DNA of 64,000 nt from Vibrio fortis (GTDB lineage: Bacteria; Pseudomonadota; Gammaproteobacteria; Enterobacterales; Vibrionaceae). The stretch is taken from assembly GCF_000695685.1 (NCBI RefSeq), contig NZ_JFFR01000023.1, positions 1-64,000 on the forward strand, written 5' to 3'. The position numbers were made by a program, and so were the translations under genes. The notes under the pieces were generated by a model that saw only the letters and a program-made list of their open reading frames with translations, ran no database searches and was not told the DNA's origin. This document shows, one piece after another, positions 17,215-26,154 of this stretch (position 1 is the stretch's first letter; every line of letters starts with the position of its first letter).

Positions 17215-19548
17215 ATGATGATTTCTCGTTGGCTGAGTCGTGGTTTAGGTGTCGTTGGGATTGTGTTTTGCTCTCAGGTTTTGGCTGAAAATGTGGTTGA
17301 GCCAGCCGACAAAACGCAAGTTGAGCAGAAAACTCGCCCAAGTATCGCCGTGGTTCTTGCTGGTGGCGGAGCCAAGGGCGCAGCTCATATTGGTGTCCTA
17401 AAGGCTCTTGAAGAGATGCACATTCCAGTCGACTACGTTACAGGTACCAGTATGGGGGCCTATGTAGGCGGCTTGTACGCAACGGGCATGAGTGCCGACG
17501 AGATTGAAAGCTTTATCTACTCTGTTGATTGGAACAAAGGCTATCGCGACCGTGTAAATCGTAGCGACCGACGCGTGCGCGACAAAGAGTATGAAGACCG
17601 TTACCAACTGACCACGGATTTAGGTTTAGGTTGGGGAGAGGTACGTGCACCAACGGGTGTCGTACAAGGTCAGAACATGCTTCGTATCCTGCGTGAGACA
17701 ACGGGGAACCTAGCTCCATTTGAATCTTTTGATGATCTTGCTATCCCATATCGCTCTGTCGCAACAGACATCATAGAACTGGAAGAGGTGGTGATTGATA
17801 AAGGGCAGCTCGTCGATGCAATGATGTCGAGTATGTCAGTGCCGGGCGCTTTACCTCCTTATGAGGTTGATGGCCGCATGCTGGTCGACGGTGGTGTCAT
17901 CAACAACATGCCAGTTGATGTTGCCCGTGCGATGGGCGCGGACATTGTTATCGCAGTAGACATCAGCACTAACTACAAAGGCGAAGAAGAGTTCACCAAC
18001 CTTTTCACGGTCGCTGATCAACTTTCGAACTACTTGGTACGTCGCAGCACTCAACAACAAGCAGAAACTTTAACGGAAGAGGACGTCTTTCTTAAGCCTG
18101 ACGTTGGCCAGATGGAGACCACTGAGTTTGATAAGATGCCCGGCGCTTATGAAGCGGGTTATCAAGTTGCCTACCAGTTTGAAGACAAGCTTCGCGGCCT
18201 TTCAATGAGTACTGCCAAGTATCAAGATTATGTTGAAGGCAAGCAGCAAGCTCGCCGTAAACTAAAGCACGGTGATAAAACTGTGGTTGATGAGGTTGTG
18301 ATTAACAATAACAGCCACTATTCCGACAAGTTGATTGAGAACCGCCTAAACCTTGAAGCTGGGAAAGTCTTGAAAACCAGTCAAATTGAAACCAGTGTAC
18401 AAAACCTCTACGCGCTCGATCGCTTTGAACTGATTACCTACCAATTCGATGATGTTGATGGTGTCGATCAATTGGTCGTTGATGTGAACGAGAAAGAGTG
18501 GGGGCCAAACTACCTTAACTTCCGCTTTTTCTTAGAAGATGACTTTGCTACTGATAGCCAATACTCAATTGGTGTTTCTGCAAACTTTACGGATATCAAT
18601 CAGCACGGTGCAGAGCTTAGAACCAATTTAGAGATGGGTACTGATAAGCGCATTGAGGCTGAGCTGTTTTCTCCGTTCTTCTCACATCACAACCTGTTTA
18701 CCTCAGCGTCGTATGTCTATGCCAACCAGAAACGAAACCTACCCGCTAACATCGATGAAATTGAGGAACCTACCTTAGATGTAACTCAAGACTTTGTCTC
18801 GATGACATACAAGGAGAACATCGTTGAGCTGGCGTTCGGTTATCAACCAACTTTGTGGCAAGAGTTGAAATTTGGTGGGCGATACACTGATGGTGAGGTT
18901 GAAGTTTCATCGTTGCCGTCGCTTGGTGGTGGCTCTTACGAGCGAATCGGTGGTTTTATAAGCTATCGTCTTGATACCTTAGATAACTTCAGTCTTCCTA
19001 CGGAAGGTTATTTCGTTGATTTAGAATACCTTGTTTCTCATGATGAGTTTGACTCTGATACTGTTATCTCTGATCCCAACCTTGTTCAAGACAATGACAC
19101 CGTGTATGAGTTCTCAGCCAATCTAATGGCTGCACAGAGCTACAAACGCCATACTTTAGTCGCAAAGGTGGATTACGGCATCGTGGAAAGTAAAAATTCT
19201 CTATTCCCAATCGACCCGAAACAACTCGGAGGTTTCTTAAACCTATCAGGTATTCCGCGTAACAGTTTACTCGGTCAAAACCTGGCATTTACCAGTTTAG
19301 TGTACCGCTATAAATGGTTTGATAATGATTTCGGCTTGTTTGAGTCCCCGTTCTATCTGGGCGCATCCATTGAACACGGTGGTGTTTGGTCGAACAATGA
19401 TTTGAAAATTCATGAAGCGCCGCTGTACACCGCAGGCTCGCTGTTTGCAGGCGTCGACTCTCCGATTGGGCCAATTATTTTGGCGTATGGTATGACAGAA
19501 GATAACTACGATTCTGTTTACCTTATTATCGGAACGTCATATAAATAA
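17215..19548 (+). CDS. Patatin-like phospholipase with POTRA and outer-membrane beta-barrel (PlpD/type Vd-like)
   Basis: 777 residues with a signal peptide (cleavage after QVLA, about 24). A patatin domain (about 43-330) has oxyanion loop GGGAKG (50-55), nucleophile Ser79 in GTSMG and catalytic Asp225 in DGG. One POTRA-like domain follows (about 355-427), then a surface-antigen-type 16-strand barrel candidate (430-777). The layout matches PlpD of Pseudomonas and FplA of Fusobacterium, where the barrel secretes the lipase. AAGGA precedes the ATG-ATG start. Whether the lipase faces outwards or acts in the periplasm cannot be told from sequence. Confidence 0.88.
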   Translation: MMISRWLSRGLGVVGIVFCSQVLAENVVEPADKTQVEQKTRPSIAVVLAGGGAKGAAHIGVLKALEEMHIPVDYVTGTSMGAYVGGLYATGMSADEIESFIYSVDWNKGYRDRVNRSDRRVRDKEYEDRYQLTTDLGLGWGEVRAPTGVVQGQNMLRILRETTGNLAPFESFDDLAIPYRSVATDIIELEEVVIDKGQLVDAMMSSMSVPGALPPYEVDGRMLVDGGVINNMPVDVARAMGADIVIAVDISTNYKGEEEFTNLFTVADQLSNYLVRRSTQQQAETLTEEDVFLKPDVGQMETTEFDKMPGAYEAGYQVAYQFEDKLRGLSMSTAKYQDYVEGKQQARRKLKHGDKTVVDEVVINNNSHYSDKLIENRLNLEAGKVLKTSQIETSVQNLYALDRFELITYQFDDVDGVDQLVVDVNEKEWGPNYLNFRFFLEDDFATDSQYSIGVSANFTDINQHGAELRTNLEMGTDKRIEAELFSPFFSHHNLFTSASYVYANQKRNLPANIDEIEEPTLDVTQDFVSMTYKENIVELAFGYQPTLWQELKFGGRYTDGEVEVSSLPSLGGGSYERIGGFISYRLDTLDNFSLPTEGYFVDLEYLVSHDEFDSDTVISDPNLVQDNDTVYEFSANLMAAQSYKRHTLVAKVDYGIVESKNSLFPIDPKQLGGFLNLSGIPRNSLLGQNLAFTSLVYRYKWFDNDFGLFESPFYLGASIEHGGVWSNNDLKIHEAPLYTAGSLFAGVDSPIGPIILAYGMTEDNYDSVYLIIGTSYK

Positions 19549-19657
19549 CCATGCGAAAAATAGCGATACTGGCGACTAATTAGGCAAAAATAGTGGGACT
19601 TTCGTCTTAACTTGCTATGTTGGTCAAAATGATAAGATTTTAATTAATCGTTAAATT

Positions 19658-19666
19658 TGCTACTAT
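19658..19666 (+). promoter_or_regulatory. Extended -10 promoter candidate for acnB
   Basis: TGCTACTAT fits an extended -10 element (TGnTATAAT with one mismatch); no good -35 is visible. The start near 19673 would give a 5' leader of about 150 bases. Nothing else recognisable lies in the 272-base gap after the patatin gene. Confidence 0.35.
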
Positions 19667-19820
19667 ACCGCCCACAGTTTGGCCTCTCTGATGCCGATCA
19701 TCAATACAAATTGAATGACGAAAATGGCAATGGAGAGCCAAGTTTCCAAGGATGTTCACCGCTTTATTTTACTAACAATTATGAAGGAAGGTGGTGGACC
19801 GCAATGAGAGGAAAAAAGTC

Positions 19821-22409
19821 GTGCTTGAAGCCTACCGTAAACACGTCGAAGAACGTGCTGCCGAAGGAGTTGTTCCAAAACCACTAGATGCCGAGCAGGT
19901 TGCTGGCCTAGTTGAACTTCTAAAGAACCCACCTCAAGGTGAAGAAGAGTTCATTCTTGACCTACTAGAAAATCGCATTCCACCAGGTGTAGATGAAGCT
20001 GCTTACGTAAAAGCGGGCTTCTTAACTGCTATCACCAAAGGTGAAGTAGAATCACCACTTGTTAGCAAAGAGAAAGCGGCAGAGCTGCTAGGTACTATGC
20101 AAGGTGGTTACAACATCGAGTCGTTGATTTCACTTCTTGATGATGCTGAACTTGCTCCTATTGCTGTTAAAGCACTATCTCACACGTTACTGATGTTTGA
20201 TGCTTTCTATGATGTAGAAGAGAAGGCCAAGGCAGGTAATGCTTCAGCACAACAAGTACTTCAATCTTGGGCAGACGCTGATTGGTTTACTTCGAAAGAG
20301 AAAGTTGCTGAAAAAATCACAGTAAAAGTATTTAAAGTCACTGGTGAAACGAACACCGATGACCTATCTCCAGCACCTGACGCATGGTCTCGTCCAGACA
20401 TTCCAGTACACGCCAAAGCGATGCTGAAGATGGAACGTGACGGCATCAACCCTGATCAACCTGGCACTGTTGGCCCAATCGCTCAGATTGAAGAACTGCA
20501 AAAAGATGGTATCCCACTCGCTTACGTAGGTGATGTTGTAGGTACAGGTTCTTCACGTAAGTCTGCGACGAACTCAGTACTATGGTTCATGGGTGAAGAT
20601 ATCCCATACGTACCAAACAAGCGTACTGGCGGTGTTTGTCTGGGTGGTAAGATCGCTCCAATCTTCTACAACACAATGGAAGATTCTGGTGCACTACCTA
20701 TCGAACTAGACGTACAGAACATGAACATGGGCGATGTTATCGACATCTTCCCATACGAAGGCGTTGTACGTAAAAATGGTGAAGAGATTTCTAGCTTTGA
20801 GTTGAGCAAAGTACTGCTTGATGAAGTTCGTGCGGGTGGTCGTATTCCACTAATCATCGGTCGTGGTCTAACTAGCCGTGCTCGTACTTCTCTTGGCCTA
20901 GAAGAGACAGATCTGTTTGCTAAGCCAGTTGATCCATCTGCATCTGACAAGGGCTACACGCTAGCACAGAAGATGGTTGGCAAAGCATGTGGTGTTGAAG
21001 GTGTTCGCGCAGGTCAATACTGTGAGCCTAAGATGACTACAGTAGGTTCTCAAGATACAACAGGTCCTATGACGCGTGATGAGCTTAAAGACCTTGCATG
21101 TCTTGGCTTCTCAGCAGACCTAGTGATGCAGTCTTTCTGTCACACATCGGCATACCCGAAACCAGTTGACGTAAACACGCACCACACACTACCTGATTTC
21201 ATCATGAACCGTGCCGGTGTTTCACTACGCCCAGGTGATGGTGTTATCCACTCCTGGCTAAACCGTATGCTTCTTCCTGATACTGTTGGTACAGGTGGTG
21301 ACTCGCATACTCGTTTCCCTCTAGGTATCTCATTCCCTGCAGGTTCTGGTCTAGTTGCATTCGCGGCAGCAACAGGTGTAATGCCTCTTGATATGCCAGA
21401 ATCTATCTTGGTTCGCTTTAAAGGTGAAATGCAGCCAGGTATCACGCTACGTGACCTAGTACATGCAATTCCTCTATACGGCATTAAGCAAGGCCTACTT
21501 ACAGTAGAGAAAGCAGGTAAGATCAACGAATTCTCTGGTCGCGTACTAGAAATCGAAGGTGTTGAGCACCTATCTGTTGAGCAAGCGTTTGAGCTTTCTG
21601 ATGCATCTGCTGAGCGTTCAGCGGCAGGTTGTACTGTTAAGCTGTCTCAAGAGTCTATCGAAGAGTACCTGAACTCAAACATCGTTATGCTTAAGTGGAT
21701 GATCGCTGAAGGCTACGGTGATGTTCGTACTATCGAGCGTCGTATTACAGCAATGGAAGAGTGGCTAGCGAACCCTGAGTTGCTGTCTGCTGATTCAGAT
21801 GCTGAATACGCTCACGTTATCGAAATCGACCTTGCTGACATCGATCAGCCAATCTTATGTGCACCGAACGATCCAGATGATGCTCGTCTTCTTTCTGACG
21901 TTCAAGGCACAGAGATCCAAGAAGTGTTCATCGGTTCTTGTATGACCAACATCGGTCACTTCCGTGCTGCAGGTAAGATGCTTGAAGAGTTCAACGGCTC
22001 TCTAAGTACTCGCCTATGGGTGGCTCCGCCAACTAAGATGGATAAAGACCAGCTAACAGAAGAAGGCTACTACGGCATCTTCGGTCGTGCAGGGGTTCGT
22101 ATCGAAACTCCGGGTTGTTCTCTATGTATGGGTAACCAAGCACGTGTTGCAGACAAGTCGACAGTAATGTCTACGTCTACTCGTAACTTCCCGAACCGTT
22201 TGGGTACAGGTGCGAACGTTTACCTAGCGTCTGCTGAGCTTTCTGCTGTAGGTGCGATTCTAGGTCGTATCCCAACGAAAGAAGAGTACCTAGAGTACGC
22301 AGAGAAGATTAATGCAACGGCAGCTGACACGTACCGTTACCTGAACTTCCACAAAATGGGTCAGTACACGGAAAAAGCCGATACAGTTATTTTCCAAGAA
22401 CCAGCATAA
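19821..22409 (+). CDS. acnB: Aconitate hydratase B / 2-methylisocitrate dehydratase
   Basis: TCA-cycle 4Fe-4S enzyme isomerising citrate to isocitrate, also acting in the methylcitrate cycle. 862 residues, very close to the 865 of E. coli AcnB, in the AcnB domain order (HEAT-like, swivel, then cluster domains). Cluster cysteines are visible in GSCMTNIGH and [10 protein letters not shown]. The frame is open from 19791, but GTG 19821 is preceded by GAGAGG and gives [17 protein letters not shown], matching the E. coli N-terminus. Another strong purine-rich site (AAGGAAGG, 19784-19792) lies upstream out of useful spacing. yacL follows, as in E. coli. Confidence 0.96.
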   Translation: MLEAYRKHVEERAAEGVVPKPLDAEQVAGLVELLKNPPQGEEEFILDLLENRIPPGVDEAAYVKAGFLTAITKGEVESPLVSKEKAAELLGTMQGGYNIESLISLLDDAELAPIAVKALSHTLLMFDAFYDVEEKAKAGNASAQQVLQSWADADWFTSKEKVAEKITVKVFKVTGETNTDDLSPAPDAWSRPDIPVHAKAMLKMERDGINPDQPGTVGPIAQIEELQKDGIPLAYVGDVVGTGSSRKSATNSVLWFMGEDIPYVPNKRTGGVCLGGKIAPIFYNTMEDSGALPIELDVQNMNMGDVIDIFPYEGVVRKNGEEISSFELSKVLLDEVRAGGRIPLIIGRGLTSRARTSLGLEETDLFAKPVDPSASDKGYTLAQKMVGKACGVEGVRAGQYCEPKMTTVGSQDTTGPMTRDELKDLACLGFSADLVMQSFCHTSAYPKPVDVNTHHTLPDFIMNRAGVSLRPGDGVIHSWLNRMLLPDTVGTGGDSHTRFPLGISFPAGSGLVAFAAATGVMPLDMPESILVRFKGEMQPGITLRDLVHAIPLYGIKQGLLTVEKAGKINEFSGRVLEIEGVEHLSVEQAFELSDASAERSAAGCTVKLSQESIEEYLNSNIVMLKWMIAEGYGDVRTIERRITAMEEWLANPELLSADSDAEYAHVIEIDLADIDQPILCAPNDPDDARLLSDVQGTEIQEVFIGSCMTNIGHFRAAGKMLEEFNGSLSTRLWVAPPTKMDKDQLTEEGYYGIFGRAGVRIETPGCSLCMGNQARVADKSTVMSTSTRNFPNRLGTGANVYLASAELSAVGAILGRIPTKEEYLEYAEKINATAADTYRYLNFHKMGQYTEKADTVIFQEPA

Positions 22410-22434
22410 TCGCTGATTGACTAAGTAACTAATT

Positions 22435-22466
22435 AAACGCCTTCTATTCGTAGAGGGCGTTTTTTT
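22435..22466 (+). terminator. Terminator after acnB
   Basis: AAACGCCTTCTA and TAGAGGGCGTTT pair with one wobble around a TTCG tetraloop, followed by seven T. Confidence 0.93.
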
Positions 22467-22568
22467 ATGTCTGAATGCTGGGTGACGAGCCCCTCGATCT
22501 ATTGATTACTTCGCTATATACTCTCGCCTCATTTTTAACCCTATCTGCAGTTACAGCGTGGAGCCACT

Positions 22569-22937
22569 ATGGAATTCGAATTTACAAGAAACACTTTGAT
22601 GGGTGAGTACTACGTGAAATGCAGCATGGGGCACGAAATCGTTGGACGTTGGCTTCAAGAAGAGATTGGTAAAGACAAAAGTAAAATCGATCAGGTGCTA
22701 GCACTTGTTGAAGAGTCACGTACTAACTTTAGCAATGAGCTTTCAATGGTAGGTAAAGAGATCACGTTATCGATCAATGAAGATGAAGTAACGGTTCAAG
22801 AGAATGTCCTCGGCCATGAGTATGAAATGGAAGAGGGCAGTGAATTCGACTTTTACAACAGTGAAAGCTTATCGGTTTGTGGAATTGATGATTTTGAGTT
22901 GCTGATGGAGCGCTGGGTAGATTTTTTAGGATTGTAG
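22569..22937 (+). CDS. yacL: UPF0231 family protein YacL
   Basis: 122-residue acidic cytoplasmic protein. Length, the N-terminal MEFEFTRNTLMGEYYVKCSMGHE and the position directly after acnB identify the YacL/UPF0231 family. Function is unknown. GGAGCC precedes the ATG. Ends in a hairpin terminator that also contains an NtrC-type palindrome. Confidence 0.92.
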   Translation: MEFEFTRNTLMGEYYVKCSMGHEIVGRWLQEEIGKDKSKIDQVLALVEESRTNFSNELSMVGKEITLSINEDEVTVQENVLGHEYEMEEGSEFDFYNSESLSVCGIDDFELLMERWVDFLGL

Positions 22938-23000
22938 AGTACCCAATTGAGCGCATTGCCCAAATATAGAGCAATTTGATACCAGCGCATTAAGATAGTG

Positions 23001-23033
23001 AAAAGGTCGCACCATTATGGTGCGACCTTTTTC
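23001..23033 (+). terminator. Terminator after yacL
   Basis: GGTCGCACCA and TGGTGCGACC form a perfect 10-base stem with a 3-base loop, flanked by A- and T-runs. Confidence 0.9.
23008..23024. promoter_or_regulatory. NtrC enhancer site within the terminator palindrome
   Basis: GCACC-ATTAT-GGTGC matches the NtrC operator core (TGCACC-N5-GGTGCA) except for the outermost base pair. It is centred about 70 bases upstream of the sigma-54 -24 element of glnK, a normal enhancer distance. Confidence 0.7.
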
Positions 23034-23086
23034 GTTATTAGAGGTATGCAAAGTTAAAGTTGTTAAATATCAATAATTTAAATTTT

Positions 23087-23102
23087 TGGCACGCTACTTG
23101 GA
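23087..23102 (+). promoter_or_regulatory. Sigma-54 promoter of glnK-amtB
   Basis: TGGCACG-CTAC-TTGGA fits the -24/-12 consensus TGGCACG-N4-TTGCA with one mismatch. It predicts a start near 23113, about 38 bases before glnK. Nitrogen control through NtrC is the established mode for glnK-amtB. Confidence 0.8.
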
Positions 23103-23141
23103 TTATAGAAAGAGTATTAACGGACTAAGTGAAAAATCTAA

Positions 23142-23489
<348 letters not shown>

Positions 23490-23514
23490 GAATTCAAGGA
23501 CTGGAGAATTTAAT

Positions 23515-24744
23515 ATGGAACTTTTAACAACAGTAACGGAATTACGTTACGCACTAGACACTTTTTTCTTCCTCATTTCAGGTGCGTTGGTAATGTGGAT
23601 GGCGGCAGGCTTTGCAATGCTTGAGGCGGGTCTTGTACGTTCAAAGAATACCACTGAAATCCTAACTAAAAACGTTTGTTTGTATGCGATTGCATGTACG
23701 ACGTACCTAGTTGTTGGTTACAACATCATGTATGTCGATAACGGCGAAGGCGGTTGGTTGCCATCTTTTGGTGCACTAATTGGTACGCAAGGTGAAGGTG
23801 CGGATCACTCTCTAGAATCTGACTTCTTCTTCCAAGTAGTATTCGTTGCAACAGCAATGTCAGTCGTATCTGGTGCGGTTGCTGAGCGTATGAAGCTATG
23901 GTCATTCCTAATCTTCTCTGTGGTTCTGACAGCGTTCATCTACCCAATGGAAGGTTACTGGACATGGGGCGGCGGTTTCCTATCTGAAGCTGGCTTCAGT
24001 GACTTTGCAGGTTCAGGTATCGTACACATGGCAGGTGCCGCAGCAGCTCTAGCTGGCGTACTTCTACTGGGTGCTCGTAAAGGTAAATACGGTAAAAACG
24101 GTGAAATCTACCCAATTCCTGGTTCAAACATGCCACTAGCAACATTAGGTACATTCATCCTATGGTTCGGTTGGTTCGGCTTCAACGGCGGTTCTCAGCT
24201 AATGGTATCGGACTTTGAAAACGCGACAGCAGTAGGTCAAATCTTCCTAAACACAAACGCAGCAGCAGCAGCAGGTGCAATCGCAGCACTACTAGTGTGT
24301 AAGACAACTTGGGGTAAAGCAGACCTAACAATGGTATTGAACGGCGCGTTGGCTGGCCTAGTGGCTATCACGGCGGATCCACTATCTCCATCACCTCTAT
24401 TTGCAGTCGCTATCGGTTCAGTTTCTGGTGCGCTAGTAGTATTCAGCATCATCGCTCTAGATAAAGCTAAGATTGATGACCCAGTAGGTGCTATCTCAGT
24501 ACACGGTGTGTGTGGCTTCTTCGGTCTGATGGCTGTGCCACTAAGCAACGCTGATGCAACATTTGGTGCTCAACTATTCGGTGCTGCAGTAATCTTTGCT
24601 TGGGTATTCGGTGCAAGTCTAGCGGTGTGGGCAATCCTAAAAGCAACAATCGGCATCCGTGTAAGCGAAGACGAAGAGCTAGAAGGTATGGATATGCACG
24701 ACTGTGGTGTTGGTGCTTACCCAGAGTTCGTATCTGTGAAGTAA
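23515..24744 (+). CDS. amtB: Ammonium transporter Amt
   Basis: 409-residue inner-membrane ammonium channel with about eleven membrane segments. Family signatures include the N-terminal LISGALVMWMAAGFAMLEAG and VHGVCGFFG with one of the pore histidines. It starts directly in the first membrane helix without the cleaved signal found in E. coli AmtB. Co-transcribed with glnK. Confidence 0.94.
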   Translation: MELLTTVTELRYALDTFFFLISGALVMWMAAGFAMLEAGLVRSKNTTEILTKNVCLYAIACTTYLVVGYNIMYVDNGEGGWLPSFGALIGTQGEGADHSLESDFFFQVVFVATAMSVVSGAVAERMKLWSFLIFSVVLTAFIYPMEGYWTWGGGFLSEAGFSDFAGSGIVHMAGAAAALAGVLLLGARKGKYGKNGEIYPIPGSNMPLATLGTFILWFGWFGFNGGSQLMVSDFENATAVGQIFLNTNAAAAAGAIAALLVCKTTWGKADLTMVLNGALAGLVAITADPLSPSPLFAVAIGSVSGALVVFSIIALDKAKIDDPVGAISVHGVCGFFGLMAVPLSNADATFGAQLFGAAVIFAWVFGASLAVWAILKATIGIRVSEDEELEGMDMHDCGVGAYPEFVSVK

Positions 24745-24776
24745 CATTTACAAATATTTACATTTAACCTACTTGA

Positions 24777-24803
24777 AACCTGCTCGGATGAGCAGGTTTT
24801 TTT
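24777..24803 (+). terminator. Terminator after amtB
   Basis: AAACCTGCTC-GGAT-GAGCAGGTTT followed by a T-run. Confidence 0.93.
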
Positions 24804-24814
24804 GTTCTTCATCA

Positions 24815-24842
24815 TTGTTTTCTAAATTATGATGAATATAAT
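24815..24842 (+). promoter_or_regulatory. Promoter of fbpA
   Basis: TTGTTT (24815-24820), a 16-base spacer and a perfect TATAAT (24837-24842). The expected start near 24849 falls at the edge of the Fur box. Confidence 0.65.
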
Positions 24843-24850
24843 AACGCAAC

Positions 24851-24865
24851 TGATAAACGTTATCA
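24851..24865. promoter_or_regulatory. Fur box at fbpA
   Basis: TGATAAACGTTATCA matches the 7-1-7 Fur consensus TGATAATnATTATCA at 12 of the 14 specified positions, both mismatches being adjacent to the centre. It sits just downstream of the -10 box, where bound Fur-Fe2+ would block initiation. Confidence 0.8.
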
Positions 24866-24889
24866 TTACGAAGTTAAAGGACTGAACCA

Positions 24890-25906
24890 ATGAAAAAACT
24901 GCTAACTCTTTCTGCTCTAGCTTGTGCAACTATCGCACCTACAGCTGCAATCGCGGCAGAAGAAGTGAACGTATACTCTTACCGTCAACCTTTCCTTGTT
25001 GAGCCTATGTTCAACGAGTTCACGAAAGAAACTGGTATTAAAGTAAACGTTAAGTTCGCTAAGAAAGGTCTAGCAGAGAAGCTAGCTCAAGAAGGCGAGT
25101 ACAGCCCAGCTGACGTTATCCTAACTGTGGATATCAGCCGTCTATCTGAGCTAACTAAGCAAGGTCTAGTTCAATCTGTTGAGAGCGACGTACTAGAGAA
25201 GAACATCCCAGCTCAGTACCAAGATACTGATAACGAATGGTTTGCTCTAACAACTCGTACGCGTAGCGTTTACTCTTCACGTGACCGTGTTGGCCGTCTA
25301 GGTGAAGATTTCACTTACGCAGACTTAGCTAAGCCAGAATTCAAAGGCAAAATCTGTACTCGTAGCGGTAAGCACCCTTACAACGTATCTCTAGTTTCTT
25401 CTATGATTGCTCATAAAGGCGAAGCTGAAACTAAAGAGTGGCTAGAAGGCGTTAAAGCAAACCTAGCTCGTAAGCCTCAAGGTAACGACCGTGCACAAGT
25501 TAAAGCTATCAAAGAAGGTCTATGTGACGTTTCTCTTGGTAACAGCTACTACCTAGGTAAGATGGTTAACGATAAAGAGCAAAAAGCTTGGGCTGATGCT
25601 GTTTACATCAACTTCCCTAACCAAGAGACTACTGGTACTCACGTAAACATCTCTGGTATGGCAATGGCGAAATACTCTCCAAACAAAGAGAACGCTGTTA
25701 AGCTAATGGAATTCCTAGCAGGTAACACTGCACAAGGTATGTATGCTGAAGTGAACTACGAATACCCAGTAAAAGCTGATGTTAAACCATCTGAGCTTGT
25801 AGCATCTTGGGGTGAGTTCAAAGCAGATACAATTTCTCTAGATGAGATTGCTAACCACCACGAAGCGGCAATCAAACTTCTAGATGAAGTTAAATTCGAC
25901 CTTTAA
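24890..25906 (+). CDS. fbpA: Periplasmic Fe(III)-binding protein of an iron ABC importer
   Basis: 338 residues with a signal peptide (about 1-22, cleavage after IAA/AIA-AE). It belongs to the FbpA/FutA iron-binding family (type-II periplasmic binding fold). The adjacent tyrosines in GNSYYLGKM match the Tyr pair that coordinates iron in FbpA. A Fur box lies at the promoter. An intercistronic hairpin separates it from the permease gene, as is common where the binding protein is made in excess. Confidence 0.93.
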   Translation: MKKLLTLSALACATIAPTAAIAAEEVNVYSYRQPFLVEPMFNEFTKETGIKVNVKFAKKGLAEKLAQEGEYSPADVILTVDISRLSELTKQGLVQSVESDVLEKNIPAQYQDTDNEWFALTTRTRSVYSSRDRVGRLGEDFTYADLAKPEFKGKICTRSGKHPYNVSLVSSMIAHKGEAETKEWLEGVKANLARKPQGNDRAQVKAIKEGLCDVSLGNSYYLGKMVNDKEQKAWADAVYINFPNQETTGTHVNISGMAMAKYSPNKENAVKLMEFLAGNTAQGMYAEVNYEYPVKADVKPSELVASWGEFKADTISLDEIANHHEAAIKLLDEVKFDL

Positions 25907-25940
25907 TTTCATTGATGTAGGCTGCAGCCTAGATTGATTA

Positions 25941-25986
25941 ACAACCTCAAGTTCCTACTTTATGGACTTGGGGTTGTTTTGTTTTT
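25941..25986 (+). terminator. Hairpin terminator/attenuator after fbpA
   Basis: CAACCTCAAGTTCC pairs with GGACTTGGGGTTG (small mismatches) followed by TTTTGTTTTT. It probably ends most fbpA transcripts before fbpB. Confidence 0.75.
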
Positions 25987-26019
25987 AAGCAAGTCACTTT
26001 TTGATACAAAGCAACGCCT

Positions 26020-26035
26020 AGAACTGGTGAGTTCT
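26020..26035. promoter_or_regulatory. Inverted repeat upstream of the fbpB promoter
   Basis: AGAACT-GGTG-AGTTCT is a perfect 6-4-6 inverted repeat ending 12 bases before a -35 box. It is a possible operator; no known regulator is recognised. Confidence 0.4.
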
Positions 26036-26047
26036 GAGCTTCGCGCC

Positions 26048-26076
26048 TTGCAGTCACAGTGCGATATCGGTATAAC
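26048..26076 (+). promoter_or_regulatory. Internal promoter upstream of fbpB
   Basis: TTGCAG (26048-26053), a 17-base spacer and TATAAC (26071-26076). The predicted start near 26083 is about 20 bases before a short ORF. No Fur box is visible here. Confidence 0.55.
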
Positions 26077-26103
26077 TACCCTTAGTTTTTAAAAGGATAT
26101 GAG

Positions 26104-26151
26104 ATGTATTTTCAAACGCATTTTCGAGTTATCCCTCTCCGTTGTAATTAA
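26104..26151 (+). CDS. 15-residue upstream ORF before fbpB
   Basis: Encodes MYFQTHFRVIPLRCN and stops 3 bases before the fbpB ATG. It has a better ribosome site (AAGGA, 6 bases before ATG) than fbpB, whose own site is weak, so it could couple translation. It lies in the same frame as fbpB (TAA, one codon, then ATG). It is therefore either a leader peptide or the remnant of a longer N-terminus cut by a stop codon. Not recognised. Confidence 0.45.
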   Translation: MYFQTHFRVIPLRCN

Positions 26152-26154
26152 GCG

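Noticed and set aside
19781..19807. Eight-codon ORF (MKEGGGPQ) before acnB
   Set aside because: No ribosome site precedes its ATG; it probably only reflects the purine-rich leader.
24237..24548. 103-codon minus-strand open frame inside amtB
   Set aside because: Antisense shadow of a strongly codon-biased gene; Ala/Pro-rich translation without a motif.
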